Source of the DNA: Idiomarina sp.
GTDB lineage: Bacteria > Pseudomonadota > Gammaproteobacteria > Enterobacterales > Alteromonadaceae
Reading direction: 5' to 3'
Length of the DNA: 33,922 nt
NCBI GenBank assembly: GCA_020831965.1
Contig: JAFIFP010000011.1
Coordinates: 1 to 33,922, forward strand
Positions 7,114 to 16,036 of this stretch are shown one piece after another (within the stretch, counting starts at the first letter, position 1; each line of letters opens with the position of its first letter). The notes under the pieces are model-generated. The model was not told where the DNA came from, searched no databases, and was given only the letters and a program-made list of their open reading frames with translations. The translations under genes and the position numbers were made by a program.

Positions 7114-9945
7114 TTACGCCTTGTGTAACAGCGGTTTTAAGAACTGAGCCGTGTAAGATGGCGCGTGCTCGGCAATCTGCTCCGGTGTCCCAGTAATCAG
7201 GATTTCACCACCACCGCTGCCGCCTTCAGGGCCGAGATCAATAATCCAATCAGCCGTTTTGATCACATCCAAATTATGCTCGATGATGACAATGGTATTC
7301 CCGTGATCACGTAGGCGATGTAGCACGGCCAGTAACTGCTGAATGTCATGGAAATGCAGGCCAGTAGTCGGCTCGTCGAGAATATACAGCGTTTTGCCGG
7401 TGTCGCGTTTCGACAGTTCACGCGCCAATTTCACCCGTTGCGCTTCACCACCTGACAATGTGGTGGCTGACTGACCTAAACGAATGTAGCTCAGACCAAC
7501 GTCCATCAATGTTTGTAGTTTGCGCGCAATGGCTGGAACCGCGTCGAAGAACTCACGGGCATCTTCAACGGTCATTTCCAGCACTTCGTGAATGGTCTTG
7601 CCTTTATAGCGAATCTCTAAGGTTTCGCGGTTGTAACGTTTACCTTTACAGATATCACAGGGTACATACACGTCCGGCAAGAAGTGCATCTCGACTTTAA
7701 TTACGCCATCGCCTTGGCAGGCTTCACAGCGACCACCTTTCACGTTAAAGCTGAAGCGACCTACTTTATAGCCCCGTGCCCGCGCCTCTGGAACGCCAGA
7801 AAATAGCTCACGAATTGGGGTAAAAATACCCGTATAGGTTGCGGGGTTTGAACGCGGCGTTCGACCAATTGGACTTTGATCGATATCCACCACTTTATCT
7901 AAGTGTTGCAATCCACGAATCGTATCGAAAGGAGCGACCACATCATTAGTGGCACCATTCAATTCCTTGTGGGCAAGTGGCCATAAGGTATCGTTGATCA
8001 GAGTTGATTTGCCTGAGCCGGATACACCGGTCACACAGGTCATCAGGCCAATGGGAACTCGCAGGTTCACATGTTTCAGGTTGTTGCCGCGGGCGCCATC
8101 TAACTCAATCCAATGTTTACCTGCTTTGTTGCGCTTTTTCGGCACTTCAATGCATTTACGTCCAGACAGATAGTCCCCGGTAAGCGAGTTTTCATTGGCA
8201 ATAATGTCCGCCATAGTACCGGAGGCGACAATTTCACCCCCGTGAACACCCGCACCAGGGCCAATATCAATCACGTAATCGGCGGCGCGAATGGCGTCTT
8301 CGTCATGCTCAACGACAAGCACGGTATTTCCGAGATCACGCAAGTGATTCAGGGTTTCCAAAAGTCGCGCGTTGTCCCGTTGATGCAAACCAATAGAAGG
8401 TTCGTCGAGTACGTACATGACGCCGACAAGACCCGCACCAATTTGGCTGGCCAAACGAATGCGTTGTGCCTCGCCGCCCGATAGTGTCTCGGCACTTCGA
8501 CTGAGCGTCAGGTAGTTCAGGCCGACATTCACTAAGAAGCGCAGTCGGTCATTAATTTCCTTTAAGATCTTTTCTGCAATCTGCGCGCGCTGACCTTGTA
8601 GCTCAATTTGAGTAAAGAACTCTAAAGCATCGCCAATCGACTGTTCGACAATAGTCGGCAACGTGGTTTCTGCTACAAACACATTGCGTGCTTCTTCTCG
8701 CAATCGGGTACCGCCACAACTGCGGCAAGGTTTGGTTGCCAGATACTTTGCTAAATCTTCCCGCACGGCGTTCGAGTCGGTCTCCCGATAGCGGCGCTGC
8801 ATGTTGGGTAAAATTCCCTCAAAGGGATGATTACGAACGACGGTGTCACCACGGTCATTCACGTAGGTAAACTTGATTTCTTCCGTACCGCTGCCGTAGA
8901 GCACCTTCTCGACCACTTCTTCGCTAAGGTCGCGGAAGGGGGTGTTCAGGTCAAAGCTATAGTGCTTCGCGAGCGACCGCAGCATTTGGTAGTAATAGAA
9001 ATTTCGTTTGTCCCAGCCACGAATGGCGCCACCGCTCAAACTCAGCTCGTTATTGGTCACCACTTTCTCAGGGTCAAAGTATTGCTCAACACCTAAGCCA
9101 TCGCAGGTTGGGCAGGCACCTGCTGGGTTATTGAACGAGAACATGCGAGGTTCGAGCTCTTGCATGCTGTAGCCACACAAGGGGCACGCAAAATTCGCTG
9201 AAAAGAGCAGGGGTTCAAAACCGGCTTCATCGTCCATTGGCACAATCATGGCGGTGCCACCACTCAGTTCGAGCGCAGTCTCAAATGACTCAGCCAGTCG
9301 CTGTTCAATGCCGTCGCGAACTTTTAAACGGTCGACCACCACTTCAATATTGTGTTTCTTGTGGAGTTCAAGTTCTGGAGGATCGGACAGATCACAAACA
9401 TTGCCATCGACGCGCGCGCGCAAGAATCCTTGTTGCGCAAGATTTTCCAAGGTCTTCTGATGCTCGCCTTTACGCCCTTTGACAATAGGCGCGAGCAGCA
9501 TAATTTTGCTGTCCGCCGGCAGAGCTAATACTTGGTCGACCATTTGGCTAACAGTTTGCGCCGCTAAGGCTTCGCCGTGCTCTGGGCAACGTGGTTCACC
9601 AATGCGAGCAAACATCAGTCGCAAATAATCATAGATTTCAGTGATGGTACCCACTGTGGAACGCGGATTGTGCGACGTGGACTTCTGTTCGATTGAGATT
9701 GCCGGCGAAAGTCCCTCAATGCTGTCTACATCGGGCTTTTCCATGAGGCTCAGGAACTGGCGCGCATACGCAGACAGCGATTCCACATAGCGTCGTTGTC
9801 CTTCAGCATAAAGGGTATCGAAGGCGAGTGATGATTTACCAGAGCCGGATAAGCCAGTGATAACCACTAACTTGTCGCGAGGAATCTCCAAATGAATATT
9901 TTTTAGATTGTGGGTGCGCGCACCCCGTACTTCGATCTTATCCAT
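7114..9945 (-). CDS. uvrA: Excinuclease ABC subunit A
   Basis: UvrA is the DNA-damage-sensing ATPase of nucleotide excision repair and works as a dimer with UvrB. The 943-residue protein matches E. coli UvrA (940). It begins [17 protein letters not shown] and has two ABC ATPase modules: Walker [10 protein letters not shown] near residue 31 and GVSGSGKS in the second half, each with an LSGGEAQR signature and Walker [10 protein letters not shown] or LDEPTTGLH. Zinc sites are visible as CPLCGYS with CPTCDGLG, and CEACQGDG with CDICKGKRY. The frame stays open 33 codons upstream, but the start at 9945 aligns with the family. No good RBS precedes it. The 5' leader contains a strong hairpin. No LexA box of form CTGT-N8-ACAG is visible upstream, although uvrA is SOS-controlled in E. 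coli. Confidence 0.97.
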   Translation of the reverse strand: MDKIEVRGARTHNLKNIHLEIPRDKLVVITGLSGSGKSSLAFDTLYAEGQRRYVESLSAYARQFLSLMEKPDVDSIEGLSPAISIEQKSTSHNPRSTVGTITEIYDYLRLMFARIGEPRCPEHGEALAAQTVSQMVDQVLALPADSKIMLLAPIVKGRKGEHQKTLENLAQQGFLRARVDGNVCDLSDPPELELHKKHNIEVVVDRLKVRDGIEQRLAESFETALELSGGTAMIVPMDDEAGFEPLLFSANFACPLCGYSMQELEPRMFSFNNPAGACPTCDGLGVEQYFDPEKVVTNNELSLSGGAIRGWDKRNFYYYQMLRSLAKHYSFDLNTPFRDLSEEVVEKVLYGSGTEEIKFTYVNDRGDTVVRNHPFEGILPNMQRRYRETDSNAVREDLAKYLATKPCRSCGGTRLREEARNVFVAETTLPTIVEQSIGDALEFFTQIELQGQRAQIAEKILKEINDRLRFLVNVGLNYLTLSRSAETLSGGEAQRIRLASQIGAGLVGVMYVLDEPSIGLHQRDNARLLETLNHLRDLGNTVLVVEHDEDAIRAADYVIDIGPGAGVHGGEIVASGTMADIIANENSLTGDYLSGRKCIEVPKKRNKAGKHWIELDGARGNNLKHVNLRVPIGLMTCVTGVSGSGKSTLINDTLWPLAHKELNGATNDVVAPFDTIRGLQHLDKVVDIDQSPIGRTPRSNPATYTGIFTPIRELFSGVPEARARGYKVGRFSFNVKGGRCEACQGDGVIKVEMHFLPDVYVPCDICKGKRYNRETLEIRYKGKTIHEVLEMTVEDAREFFDAVPAIARKLQTLMDVGLSYIRLGQSATTLSGGEAQRVKLARELSKRDTGKTLYILDEPTTGLHFHDIQQLLAVLHRLRDHGNTIVIIEHNLDVIKTADWIIDLGPEGGSGGGEILITGTPEQIAEHAPSYTAQFLKPLLHKA

Positions 9946-9979
9946 AATGCAGAACCATAGTTCAGGACCTTCCACTGCT

Positions 9980-10017
9980 ATTCCGGTGCCGAACGATTTC
10001 AGTGAAATCGCCGGAAT
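9980..10017 (-). other. Bulged hairpin in the uvrA leader (intergenic 9946-10282)
   Basis: CGATTTC (9994-10000) and GAAATCG (10004-10010) form a perfect 7-bp stem with a 3-base loop. The outer arms ATTCCGG (9980-9986) and CCGGAAT (10011-10017) pair as a second 7-bp stem, leaving a one-sided 7-base bulge (9987-9993). It lies 35-72 bases upstream of the uvrA start. The rest of the 337-base gap to yajR shows no convincing gene; a 116-codon open frame there reads as low-quality sequence overlapping uvrA. Confidence 0.6.
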
Positions 10018-10282
10018 GAAGATTAATCGCCCATTATCGCACATCGATGGGCAGATGTTGAATGCGTCTGTTGTTTGGAGTTACGCAAAGGTATTAGGTA
10101 GAGGAAATACGGCTGACGATAGGTCCTTGGATCTGCTAAACTTGCGCGCCACACGAATTGATCCCTTAGCCAGTTCTATGGGTAAGTGTACGAGCAGATT
10201 GTTTGAACAAAAGATTCCGCGTGGCGTATCCATCGGTGACTTGTTTCCCCAGAGTTAGCAGCAACACATAGGTAGTCGTGAT

Positions 10283-11659
10283 TTGAAAACAGTCAGTGCC
10301 TTAAATCGCACCGAAAAGAAAGCAGCCGTAACACTCGCATCAATCTTTGGCCTGCGAATGCTCGGCCTGTTCTTGATCATGCCGGTGCTAGCCATTTACG
10401 GACAAGCCTACCCAGACTACACCCCGCTGCTGGTCGGAGTCGCCATTGGTGCTTATGGCCTCACTCAGGCCTTACTACAAATTCCGATGGGCTGGCTGTC
10501 AGATCGCGTGGGCCGTAAGCCTATCATTCTTGCCGGACTCAGTATTTTTGCGGTGGGTAGCGTCGTGGCCGCTATGGCCGACACTTTGATGGGCGTGACG
10601 ATTGGTCGCGTGTTACAAGGTGCGGGCGCGATTGCTGGCGCCGTATTGGCATTGGCAGCCGATAGCTCACGGGACGAACAGCGACCAAAAGTGATGGCCA
10701 TTATCGGTGCTGGTATTGGCCTAAGTTTCGTACTTGCGCTCATTATCGCGCCTTGGCTTGGTGGTATAGCGGGAATATCTGGATTGTTCTGGTTGACTGC
10801 GGCACTAACCGGCGCGGCGATGCTCGCCGTATTATTTGCGCTGCCACAGCCGTTACAACGGGTGCCAAGTCGCGACATTTTGCCAGTGCCGGCAGAAATG
10901 AAACGCTTACTCTCCGACGGCCAGCTGCTGCGTTTGAATTTCGGCGTCTTTGTTTTACATCTTATTTTAACCGCTTGGTTCGTGACCTTGCCGTTGTCTT
11001 TGGTCGACGCTGGCTTAGCCATTGAACAACACAGCTGGATGTATTTGCCTACGCTGATTTTGTCCTTTGCGGTGATGGTACCGCTGATGCTTTATGCCAT
11101 TCGCACGGATCGCCAGATTCCGGGGATGCGGGTGGCCATCCTATTCTTGGTGGTCGCGTTGGCGGCCATTATGTTTGCTGCGGGTAGTCTCCTCGTTTTA
11201 GTGGTTTCTGTCTGGTTATTCTTTATCGGATTCAACTATTTGGAAGCGAACTTGCCGGCGTTTTTGAGCCAACATGCCCCTGCGGGAAGTAAGGGCTCAG
11301 CCAGTGGAATCTATACCACATGCCAGTTTGGTGGTGCGTTCATGGGCGGTGTCTTCGGTGGCATATTATTACAGTACGCAAGTGCGCAAGCTGTTATGAT
11401 TTTCTGTCTGGTGCTGCTAGTATGTTGGTTGCTTTTTACCTTTGGTATGCAGACTGTTTCGGCAACCACCCGAGTGACCGTGCCCCTTCCTGTTTTTAGT
11501 CAGGAACAAGCTCGCCAACTGGCGGATCAGCTCGTGGAATTAGCGGGTGTTGAAGAGGCAGTCGTGGTTAATGAAGAACGCGCTGCGTACTTAAAAATTC
11601 AACGCGAACATTATAAAGCGGAGTCAGTGCAGACACTGCTCGCGCAACTTAGTCGGTAG
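10283..11659 (+). CDS. yajR: MFS transporter with C-terminal YAM domain (YajR-like)
   Basis: This 458-residue, 12-helix major facilitator protein aligns with E. coli YajR (454). Shared features are GLRMLGLFLIMPVLAIYG at helix 1, the signature GYGLTQALLQIPMGWLSDRVGRKP (read as LSDRVGRKP after helix 2), GRVLQGAGAIAGAVLAL, and PAGSKGSASGIYTTCQFGGA in the C-half. The last 60 or so residues (ARQLADQLVELAGVEEAVV and AAYLKIQ) form a ferredoxin-like YAM domain as in YajR. Physiological substrate is not established. The start is TTG at 10283, with AGGTAG upstream; no in-frame ATG is available near the family start. It lies between uvrA (divergent) and ssb (same strand), 82 bases apart from ssb. Confidence 0.88.
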   Translation: MKTVSALNRTEKKAAVTLASIFGLRMLGLFLIMPVLAIYGQAYPDYTPLLVGVAIGAYGLTQALLQIPMGWLSDRVGRKPIILAGLSIFAVGSVVAAMADTLMGVTIGRVLQGAGAIAGAVLALAADSSRDEQRPKVMAIIGAGIGLSFVLALIIAPWLGGIAGISGLFWLTAALTGAAMLAVLFALPQPLQRVPSRDILPVPAEMKRLLSDGQLLRLNFGVFVLHLILTAWFVTLPLSLVDAGLAIEQHSWMYLPTLILSFAVMVPLMLYAIRTDRQIPGMRVAILFLVVALAAIMFAAGSLLVLVVSVWLFFIGFNYLEANLPAFLSQHAPAGSKGSASGIYTTCQFGGAFMGGVFGGILLQYASAQAVMIFCLVLLVCWLLFTFGMQTVSATTRVTVPLPVFSQEQARQLADQLVELAGVEEAVVVNEERAAYLKIQREHYKAESVQTLLAQLSR

Positions 11660-11662
11660 CTT

Positions 11663-11692
11663 TTGCAGTGCTGATATTGGGCGGAACATAAT
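11663..11692 (+). promoter_or_regulatory. Possible sigma-70 promoter of ssb
   Basis: TTGCAG (11663-11668) and CATAAT (11687-11692) are separated by 18 bases, about 50 bases upstream of the ssb ATG. The match is moderate. No LexA box is visible in this interval. Confidence 0.35.
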
Positions 11693-11741
11693 ACAAAAAC
11701 CGTCGACTGAGTAAAATCGGATAAGTAAACAGGAGAACAAC

Positions 11742-12356
11742 ATGGCCACTCGCGGCGTGAACAAAGTCATTCTTATTGGCAACCTAGGGGCCGACCCAGA
11801 AGTTCGCTACACCCAAAATAGCCAAGCTATTGCGAACTTAAGCATTGCGACAAGCGAATCTTGGAAAGACAAAAACACCGGCGAACAGCGCGAACAAACG
11901 GAGTGGCACCGTGTGGTGTGCTACCGTCGCCTGGCGGAAATTGCGGGTGAGTACCTGAAGAAAGGTTCAAAGGTATACATCGAAGGGCGTTTGCAAACTC
12001 GTAAGTGGCAAGGTCAGGACGGTAAAGACAACTACACGACCGAGATTGTCTGTAACGAAATGCAGATGCTAGACGGTCGGGGTGGTAGCACCGGTGGCGA
12101 CATGGGTGGCGGGCAGCGTCCGCAGCAGTCAGGTGGTTATGCGCCAAACCAAGGTCAGCAGAACCAAGCGCCACAAGCTCAGCAAGGCGGTTACGGGCAA
12201 CAGCAGCCGGCCCAAGGTGGTTATGGTCAGCAGCAGCCGCAAGGAGGCTATGGTCAACAACAGCCTCAACAACAGCCTCAACAACAGCCGCAGCAAGCGC
12301 CAAAACCGCAACCAATGGCGCCAGACGTGGATTTCGACGACGACATTCCCTTCTAA
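11742..12356 (+). CDS. ssb: Single-stranded DNA-binding protein
   Basis: SSB coats single-stranded DNA as a tetramer and recruits replication and repair proteins through its C-terminal tail. The 204-residue protein has the N-terminal OB fold ([22 protein letters not shown], then [31 protein letters not shown] and [18 protein letters not shown]), and ends in the partner-binding acidic tip DFDDDIPF. Between them, from about residue 112, is a long disordered linker rich in Gln, Gly and Pro with repeated GGYGQQQP units, longer than in E. coli SSB (178 residues). The start is backed by AGGAG about 6 bases upstream. Terminator follows. Confidence 0.97.
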   Translation: MATRGVNKVILIGNLGADPEVRYTQNSQAIANLSIATSESWKDKNTGEQREQTEWHRVVCYRRLAEIAGEYLKKGSKVYIEGRLQTRKWQGQDGKDNYTTEIVCNEMQMLDGRGGSTGGDMGGGQRPQQSGGYAPNQGQQNQAPQAQQGGYGQQQPAQGGYGQQQPQGGYGQQQPQQQPQQQPQQAPKPQPMAPDVDFDDDIPF

Positions 12357-12375
12357 TCTTCGTCGCACTCAATCA

Positions 12376-12400
12376 AGCCTCGCCTTTGCGGGGCTTTTTT
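12376..12400 (+). terminator. Terminator after ssb
   Basis: AGCCTCGC pairs with GCGGGGCT (one G-U pair) around a CTTT-type loop and is followed by T6. It lies 20 bases after the ssb stop. Confidence 0.9.
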
Positions 12401-12481
12401 GATCTGAGGGCGTGGAAAGCTTCTATGTTTAATGTAAGGCTTATGGAATAAATGGCGTTCAACCAAGAAAGGAGTGATGGC

Positions 12482-13948
12482 ATGGCGGTCAGCCAAGAGA
12501 TCAAAAAATGGATTCGAGAAGCTTGCTTTGTAAATGGCTCCTGGGTTGGAGCGAGTTCCAGTGAAACTTTTGCGGTGACGAACCCGTCCACGGGCGAGGA
12601 AATTGCCCGCGTACCCAATTTTGGCAAAGCGGACACGGAACACGCCATTGCGTCGGCTCATACTGCATGGGCGGAGTGGCGTCGGAAAACCGCCGGTGAG
12701 CGTTCCCAATTATTGCGAGCATGGTTCGATGCCATGATGGCAGAACGGAAATCGCTCGCCGCATTGATGACGTTTGAACAGGGTAAGCCTTTGGCAGAAG
12801 CGGAAGGTGAGATTACTTATGCCGCCAACTATATAGAATGGTTCGCCGAGGAAGCGAAGCGCATGTATGGCGAGACCATTCCGGGTGCTAGCGCAGATAG
12901 TCGAATTGTGGTCACGCGCGAGCCTGTTGGCGTATGTGTTGCGATTACGCCCTGGAACTTCCCTGCTGCGATGATCACTCGGAAAGTGGCGCCGGCACTT
13001 GCTGCGGGTTGCACTATTGTGGTGAAACCCGCCTCAGAAACTCCACTGACAGCATTAGCTATGGCGGTGCTCGCTGAGCGTGTGGGTATTCCCGCGGGGG
13101 TGTTTAACGTCGTGACCGGCTCAGCCAAGGTCATTGGTGAAGTCATGACCCAAAGCCCCTTGGTACGCAAATTGAGCTTTACGGGTTCCACCAAGGTGGG
13201 TGCAACGCTGATGGCCGCATCCGCGTCAACGGTGAAACGCGTGTCGCTAGAACTCGGCGGTAATGCGCCGTTTATTGTATTCGACGACGCTGACCTTGAC
13301 GCAGCAGTGCAGGGCGCGATTGATAGCAAGTTCCGTAATGCTGGGCAAACCTGTGTGTGTGCCAACCGAATTTACGTGCAGCGGTCTGTCTACGAAGGTT
13401 TTCTCACGCGACTAGCGAATCGTTTAAATGAATTAAAAGTGGGTGACGGTTTTGAAGAGGGGGTGAAAATTGGTCCGCTAATTAATCAAGCGGCTGTGGA
13501 TAAGGTTGAAGAGCATATCGCCGATGCTTTGGCGCAAGGAGGCACGCTGCTGAAGGGCGGTCAGCGCCATGCGCGTGGTGGTTTATTCTTTACGCCGACT
13601 ATTATTCGCGATGCTCACCAAGGCATGTTGTGCGCACGAGAAGAAACCTTCGGGCCTGTGGCGCCAATTTTTCCCTTCGATGACGAAGCGGAAGCGATTG
13701 CGTGGGCCAACGACACTGAATTTGGTTTGGCTGCTTATTTCTATGCGCAAAACATCGGTCGAGTGCAGCGGGTTGCTGAGCAGCTGGAGGCAGGGATGAT
13801 CGGAGTTAATACCGGCCTCGTTTCTAACGCCACCGCGCCGTTTGGCGGAGTGAAGCAGTCAGGTATTGGTCGTGAAGGCGGACATCAAGGCTTAGAGGAA
13901 TACACCGAATGGAAGTATTTGTGTTTCGGTAGTCTGTCGACAGACTAG
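12482..13948 (+). CDS. gabD: Succinate-semialdehyde dehydrogenase (NAD(P)+)
   Basis: This enzyme oxidises succinic semialdehyde to succinate, usually in GABA degradation. The 488-residue protein aligns throughout with E. coli GabD (482): LMTFEQGKPLAEAEGEI, ITPWNFPAAMITRK, VRKLSFTGSTKVG, VSLELGGNAPFIVFDDADLD with the general-base Glu257, and FRNAGQTCVCANRIYVQ with the catalytic Cys291. EETFGPVAP and PFGGVKQSGIGREGG complete the family blocks. The start at 12482 is chosen because AAAGGAG lies 7 bases upstream; an ATG 30 bases earlier lacks such an RBS. No gabT aminotransferase is adjacent, so the source of the aldehyde is not shown. It stands alone between two hairpins. Confidence 0.93.
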   Translation: MAVSQEIKKWIREACFVNGSWVGASSSETFAVTNPSTGEEIARVPNFGKADTEHAIASAHTAWAEWRRKTAGERSQLLRAWFDAMMAERKSLAALMTFEQGKPLAEAEGEITYAANYIEWFAEEAKRMYGETIPGASADSRIVVTREPVGVCVAITPWNFPAAMITRKVAPALAAGCTIVVKPASETPLTALAMAVLAERVGIPAGVFNVVTGSAKVIGEVMTQSPLVRKLSFTGSTKVGATLMAASASTVKRVSLELGGNAPFIVFDDADLDAAVQGAIDSKFRNAGQTCVCANRIYVQRSVYEGFLTRLANRLNELKVGDGFEEGVKIGPLINQAAVDKVEEHIADALAQGGTLLKGGQRHARGGLFFTPTIIRDAHQGMLCAREETFGPVAPIFPFDDEAEAIAWANDTEFGLAAYFYAQNIGRVQRVAEQLEAGMIGVNTGLVSNATAPFGGVKQSGIGREGGHQGLEEYTEWKYLCFGSLSTD

Positions 13949-13954
13949 AACGAA

Positions 13955-13989
13955 GCGGCGTGCTGGTTAAAAAAGGCGCAGCACGCCGC
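13955..13989. terminator. Inverted repeat between gabD and the convergent deaminase gene
   Basis: GCGGCGTGCT (13955-13964) and AGCACGCCGC (13980-13989) are perfect 10-bp arms with a 15-base A-rich loop. The plus strand lacks a T-run immediately after the stem. Its place between convergent genes suggests a shared terminator. Confidence 0.6.
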
Positions 13990-14015
13990 GAGATGTGTTT
14001 TGCTAAGCTGGGTGT

Positions 14016-15272
14016 TTAGATAAATCCATACTTGCGCGCAATGTGGTCGAAGTACTGCAACGTGTGCTTCGCATAGGCCCGTTTTTCCACATAAGTGCCG
14101 GGAAAGAAGTTTTTCTTAAACCCATAAGCCACCATGTCCTTCAATCGCTTCAGTGGCACTGGGAAATTGTCCAATGCTAGTTTGTATTCGTCACTGAGCG
14201 TTGTGCTTGAGACTAGGCGGTTGTCCGTACAAATTACGGTTGCGATACGATTTTCGAGCATATGGCGGAAGTTGTGATTCTTAATGCCGCCAATGGCCGG
14301 ATTCGTCTGTAGGTTGCTGGTTAAACAAACTTCCACGGCAATGCGACGATCCGCAATAAAGGAGGCTAAGTGTTGGCTGTAGGCTTCCTTGTCCGTAATA
14401 CTCGGGTCTTCAATCATTTCGGGTGAGAACAGCGAATAACCATGGCCTAAGCGGTCGGCGTAACATTGTGTGAGGGCTTCGAAAATACTCTCGGCGCCAT
14501 AGGCTTCGCCCGCATGCACAGTCTTTAACAAGAAATTCTGATGCGCATATTCATAGACTTCTTTGAACTTGTGCGCCGGATAACCATTTTCCTGGCCTGC
14601 GATATCTAAGCCGACAATCGGCATTCCTTCGTCATCACGCAAACGCACGCTGGCACGAATCATCTCCATGGCGGCGGCTTTAATGACGGCCATATCATCG
14701 TGATCGCTAAGTAGCTGGAACAATTGTGTGTAGTAGGGAGAAAAACCTTTCTTCCCAAACATACGCATAGCGCAGTTTATAATGCCATACTCAAAGGGAG
14801 GCTTGAGGCCGTCACCAAAACCAACGTCGTGGCGTTGATTGTATTCGTCTTTGGCGCGCTGCAAGCCATTATTGACGGCATGCATAACGTCATCGAAACC
14901 AATGCCGTTGGCTGGGTCCATCAGTAGCTGTGGCGCGAAGCGAACTTCGATATAGTTCACGCCCTCGTCCTGATTATCCACTGCGAGCTCGTAAGCGGCT
15001 TGTTCCATGTTTTCTAAGTTACGTAAGACGGCACAGGTATATTGAAAGCCATTCAAGTACTCACCGAGGTTTTGGTAGCTGTCTTTGAATACCAGTTCTT
15101 TTAAGCCTTCAACTGTGGTCGCTGGGAGTTCTACACCACTGCGTTTAGCCATTTCTATCAGGCTTTCCATGCGCAAGCTTCCGTCTAAATGCAGATGTAA
15201 ATCAGCTTTTGGCATTTCACGGATAAAATCGAGCGAGTAGGTGGTGGGTGCAGATGAGGACGAGTGAGACAT
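14016..15272 (-). CDS. Adenosine deaminase-like amidohydrolase
   Basis: This 418-residue protein belongs to the adenosine deaminase family of zinc amidohydrolases. Visible active-site blocks are DLHLHLDGS with zinc ligands His26 and His28, VHAGE with His253 and catalytic Glu256, and LGHGYSL with His277. The final zinc-ligand block reads ICTDNRLVSST, with Asp350 followed by Asn351, where classical adenosine deaminases have two Asp residues. The second Asp contacts the purine, so substrate or rate may differ. It is longer than E. coli Add (333), with extra sequence around residues 60-200. The start is ATG at 15272, backed by AGGAG 7 bases upstream; the TTG just before it is less likely. It is divergent from tdk, fitting a nucleoside-salvage neighbourhood. 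Confidence 0.85.
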   Translation of the reverse strand: MSHSSSSAPTTYSLDFIREMPKADLHLHLDGSLRMESLIEMAKRSGVELPATTVEGLKELVFKDSYQNLGEYLNGFQYTCAVLRNLENMEQAAYELAVDNQDEGVNYIEVRFAPQLLMDPANGIGFDDVMHAVNNGLQRAKDEYNQRHDVGFGDGLKPPFEYGIINCAMRMFGKKGFSPYYTQLFQLLSDHDDMAVIKAAAMEMIRASVRLRDDEGMPIVGLDIAGQENGYPAHKFKEVYEYAHQNFLLKTVHAGEAYGAESIFEALTQCYADRLGHGYSLFSPEMIEDPSITDKEAYSQHLASFIADRRIAVEVCLTSNLQTNPAIGGIKNHNFRHMLENRIATVICTDNRLVSSTTLSDEYKLALDNFPVPLKRLKDMVAYGFKKNFFPGTYVEKRAYAKHTLQYFDHIARKYGFI

Positions 15273-15304
15273 CAATAAACTCCTGTGCTTTAGTTTAACC
15301 GTGC

Positions 15305-15310
15305 ATTATA
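15305..15310 (-). promoter_or_regulatory. Possible -10 element of the deaminase gene
   Basis: A perfect TATAAT lies on the minus strand at 15310-15305, 33 bases upstream of the start codon. No good -35 box is seen at standard spacing, so this is a weak call. Confidence 0.35.
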
Positions 15311-15418
15311 TCGCAAATTCTCCGCCGTTGCTCCGTTACTGAATTGCAGGTCGGTAACTGCTCAGGTATGGTGTCGCGTTAACGGAATATTTACGACAAG
15401 TTTGGGTAATCGCATAGT

Positions 15419-16036
15419 ATGGCATCCCTTTATTTCACTTATTCGGCAATGAACGCAGGCAAGAGCACTTCATTGCTTCAAGTTGCGCATAACTACGAAG
15501 AGCGAGATCAGCAGGTATTGCTGCTTACCCCTGCGTTAGATAGCCGCGCGGGACTGGGCAAAATCCATTCTCGTTTGGGAATTGCTAGGGATGCTACGTA
15601 TTTCGAGCGGGATGAGGATCTTTACGGTCTGATTGTACGTAATCTGAGCGAACGTCACATTGATTGTGTCTTGATCGACGAAGCTCAGTTCCTCAGTCGA
15701 GAGCAGGTATGGCAACTGGCGAAGGTAGCAGACGAGCTAAATACGCCCGTGATGTGTTACGGCATTCGGACAGATGCCTTTGGTGAAGCGTTCGAGGGCA
15801 GTGCGACCTTGTTGGCAATTGCCGACAAACTTGTGGAAATGAAAACAATTTGTCATTGCGGCCGCAAAGCAACGATGTCGTTGCGAGTGGACGCGAATGG
15901 AAACGCGGTCCGTCATGGTGAGCAAATCGCCATCGGCGGCAATGAACGATATGTCTCCTGTTGTCGCAAGCACTGGGCAGACGCATTAGCAGAGGCAGGA
16001 GTTACTCCGGGCCCAGAGCATGAGGTTAGTCAATGA
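15419..16036 (+). CDS. tdk: Thymidine kinase
   Basis: This enzyme phosphorylates thymidine to dTMP with ATP in pyrimidine salvage. The 205-residue protein has the E. coli Tdk length and layout: P-loop SAMNAGKST at 9-17, Walker B-like VLIDEAQFL, the lasso region with YGIRTDAFGEAF, and a zinc site made of CHCGRKA and CCRKHW. GGNERYVS in the nucleoside-binding region is conserved. The RBS is weak. Its TGA overlaps the ATG of macA by 4 bases, so a nucleotide kinase is cotranslated with an efflux system, which is an unusual pairing. Confidence 0.96.
   Translation: MASLYFTYSAMNAGKSTSLLQVAHNYEERDQQVLLLTPALDSRAGLGKIHSRLGIARDATYFERDEDLYGLIVRNLSERHIDCVLIDEAQFLSREQVWQLAKVADELNTPVMCYGIRTDAFGEAFEGSATLLAIADKLVEMKTICHCGRKATMSLRVDANGNAVRHGEQIAIGGNERYVSCCRKHWADALAEAGVTPGPEHEVSQ

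Noticed and set aside
9908-10258. 116-codon plus-strand open frame between uvrA and yajR
   Set aside because: It overlaps the uvrA 5' end, has no RBS, and its composition shows no domain, signal or family motif; it spans a leader hairpin.
9946-11741. LexA-binding sites controlling uvrA or ssb
   Set aside because: No CTGT-N8-ACAG match was found; the closest CTGT at about 10068 has no right half.
11827-12372. 181-codon minus-strand open frame opposite ssb
   Set aside because: It is a shadow of the repetitive Gln-rich ssb linker; the Leu/Ala-rich translation reflects the reversed CAG/CAA codons.
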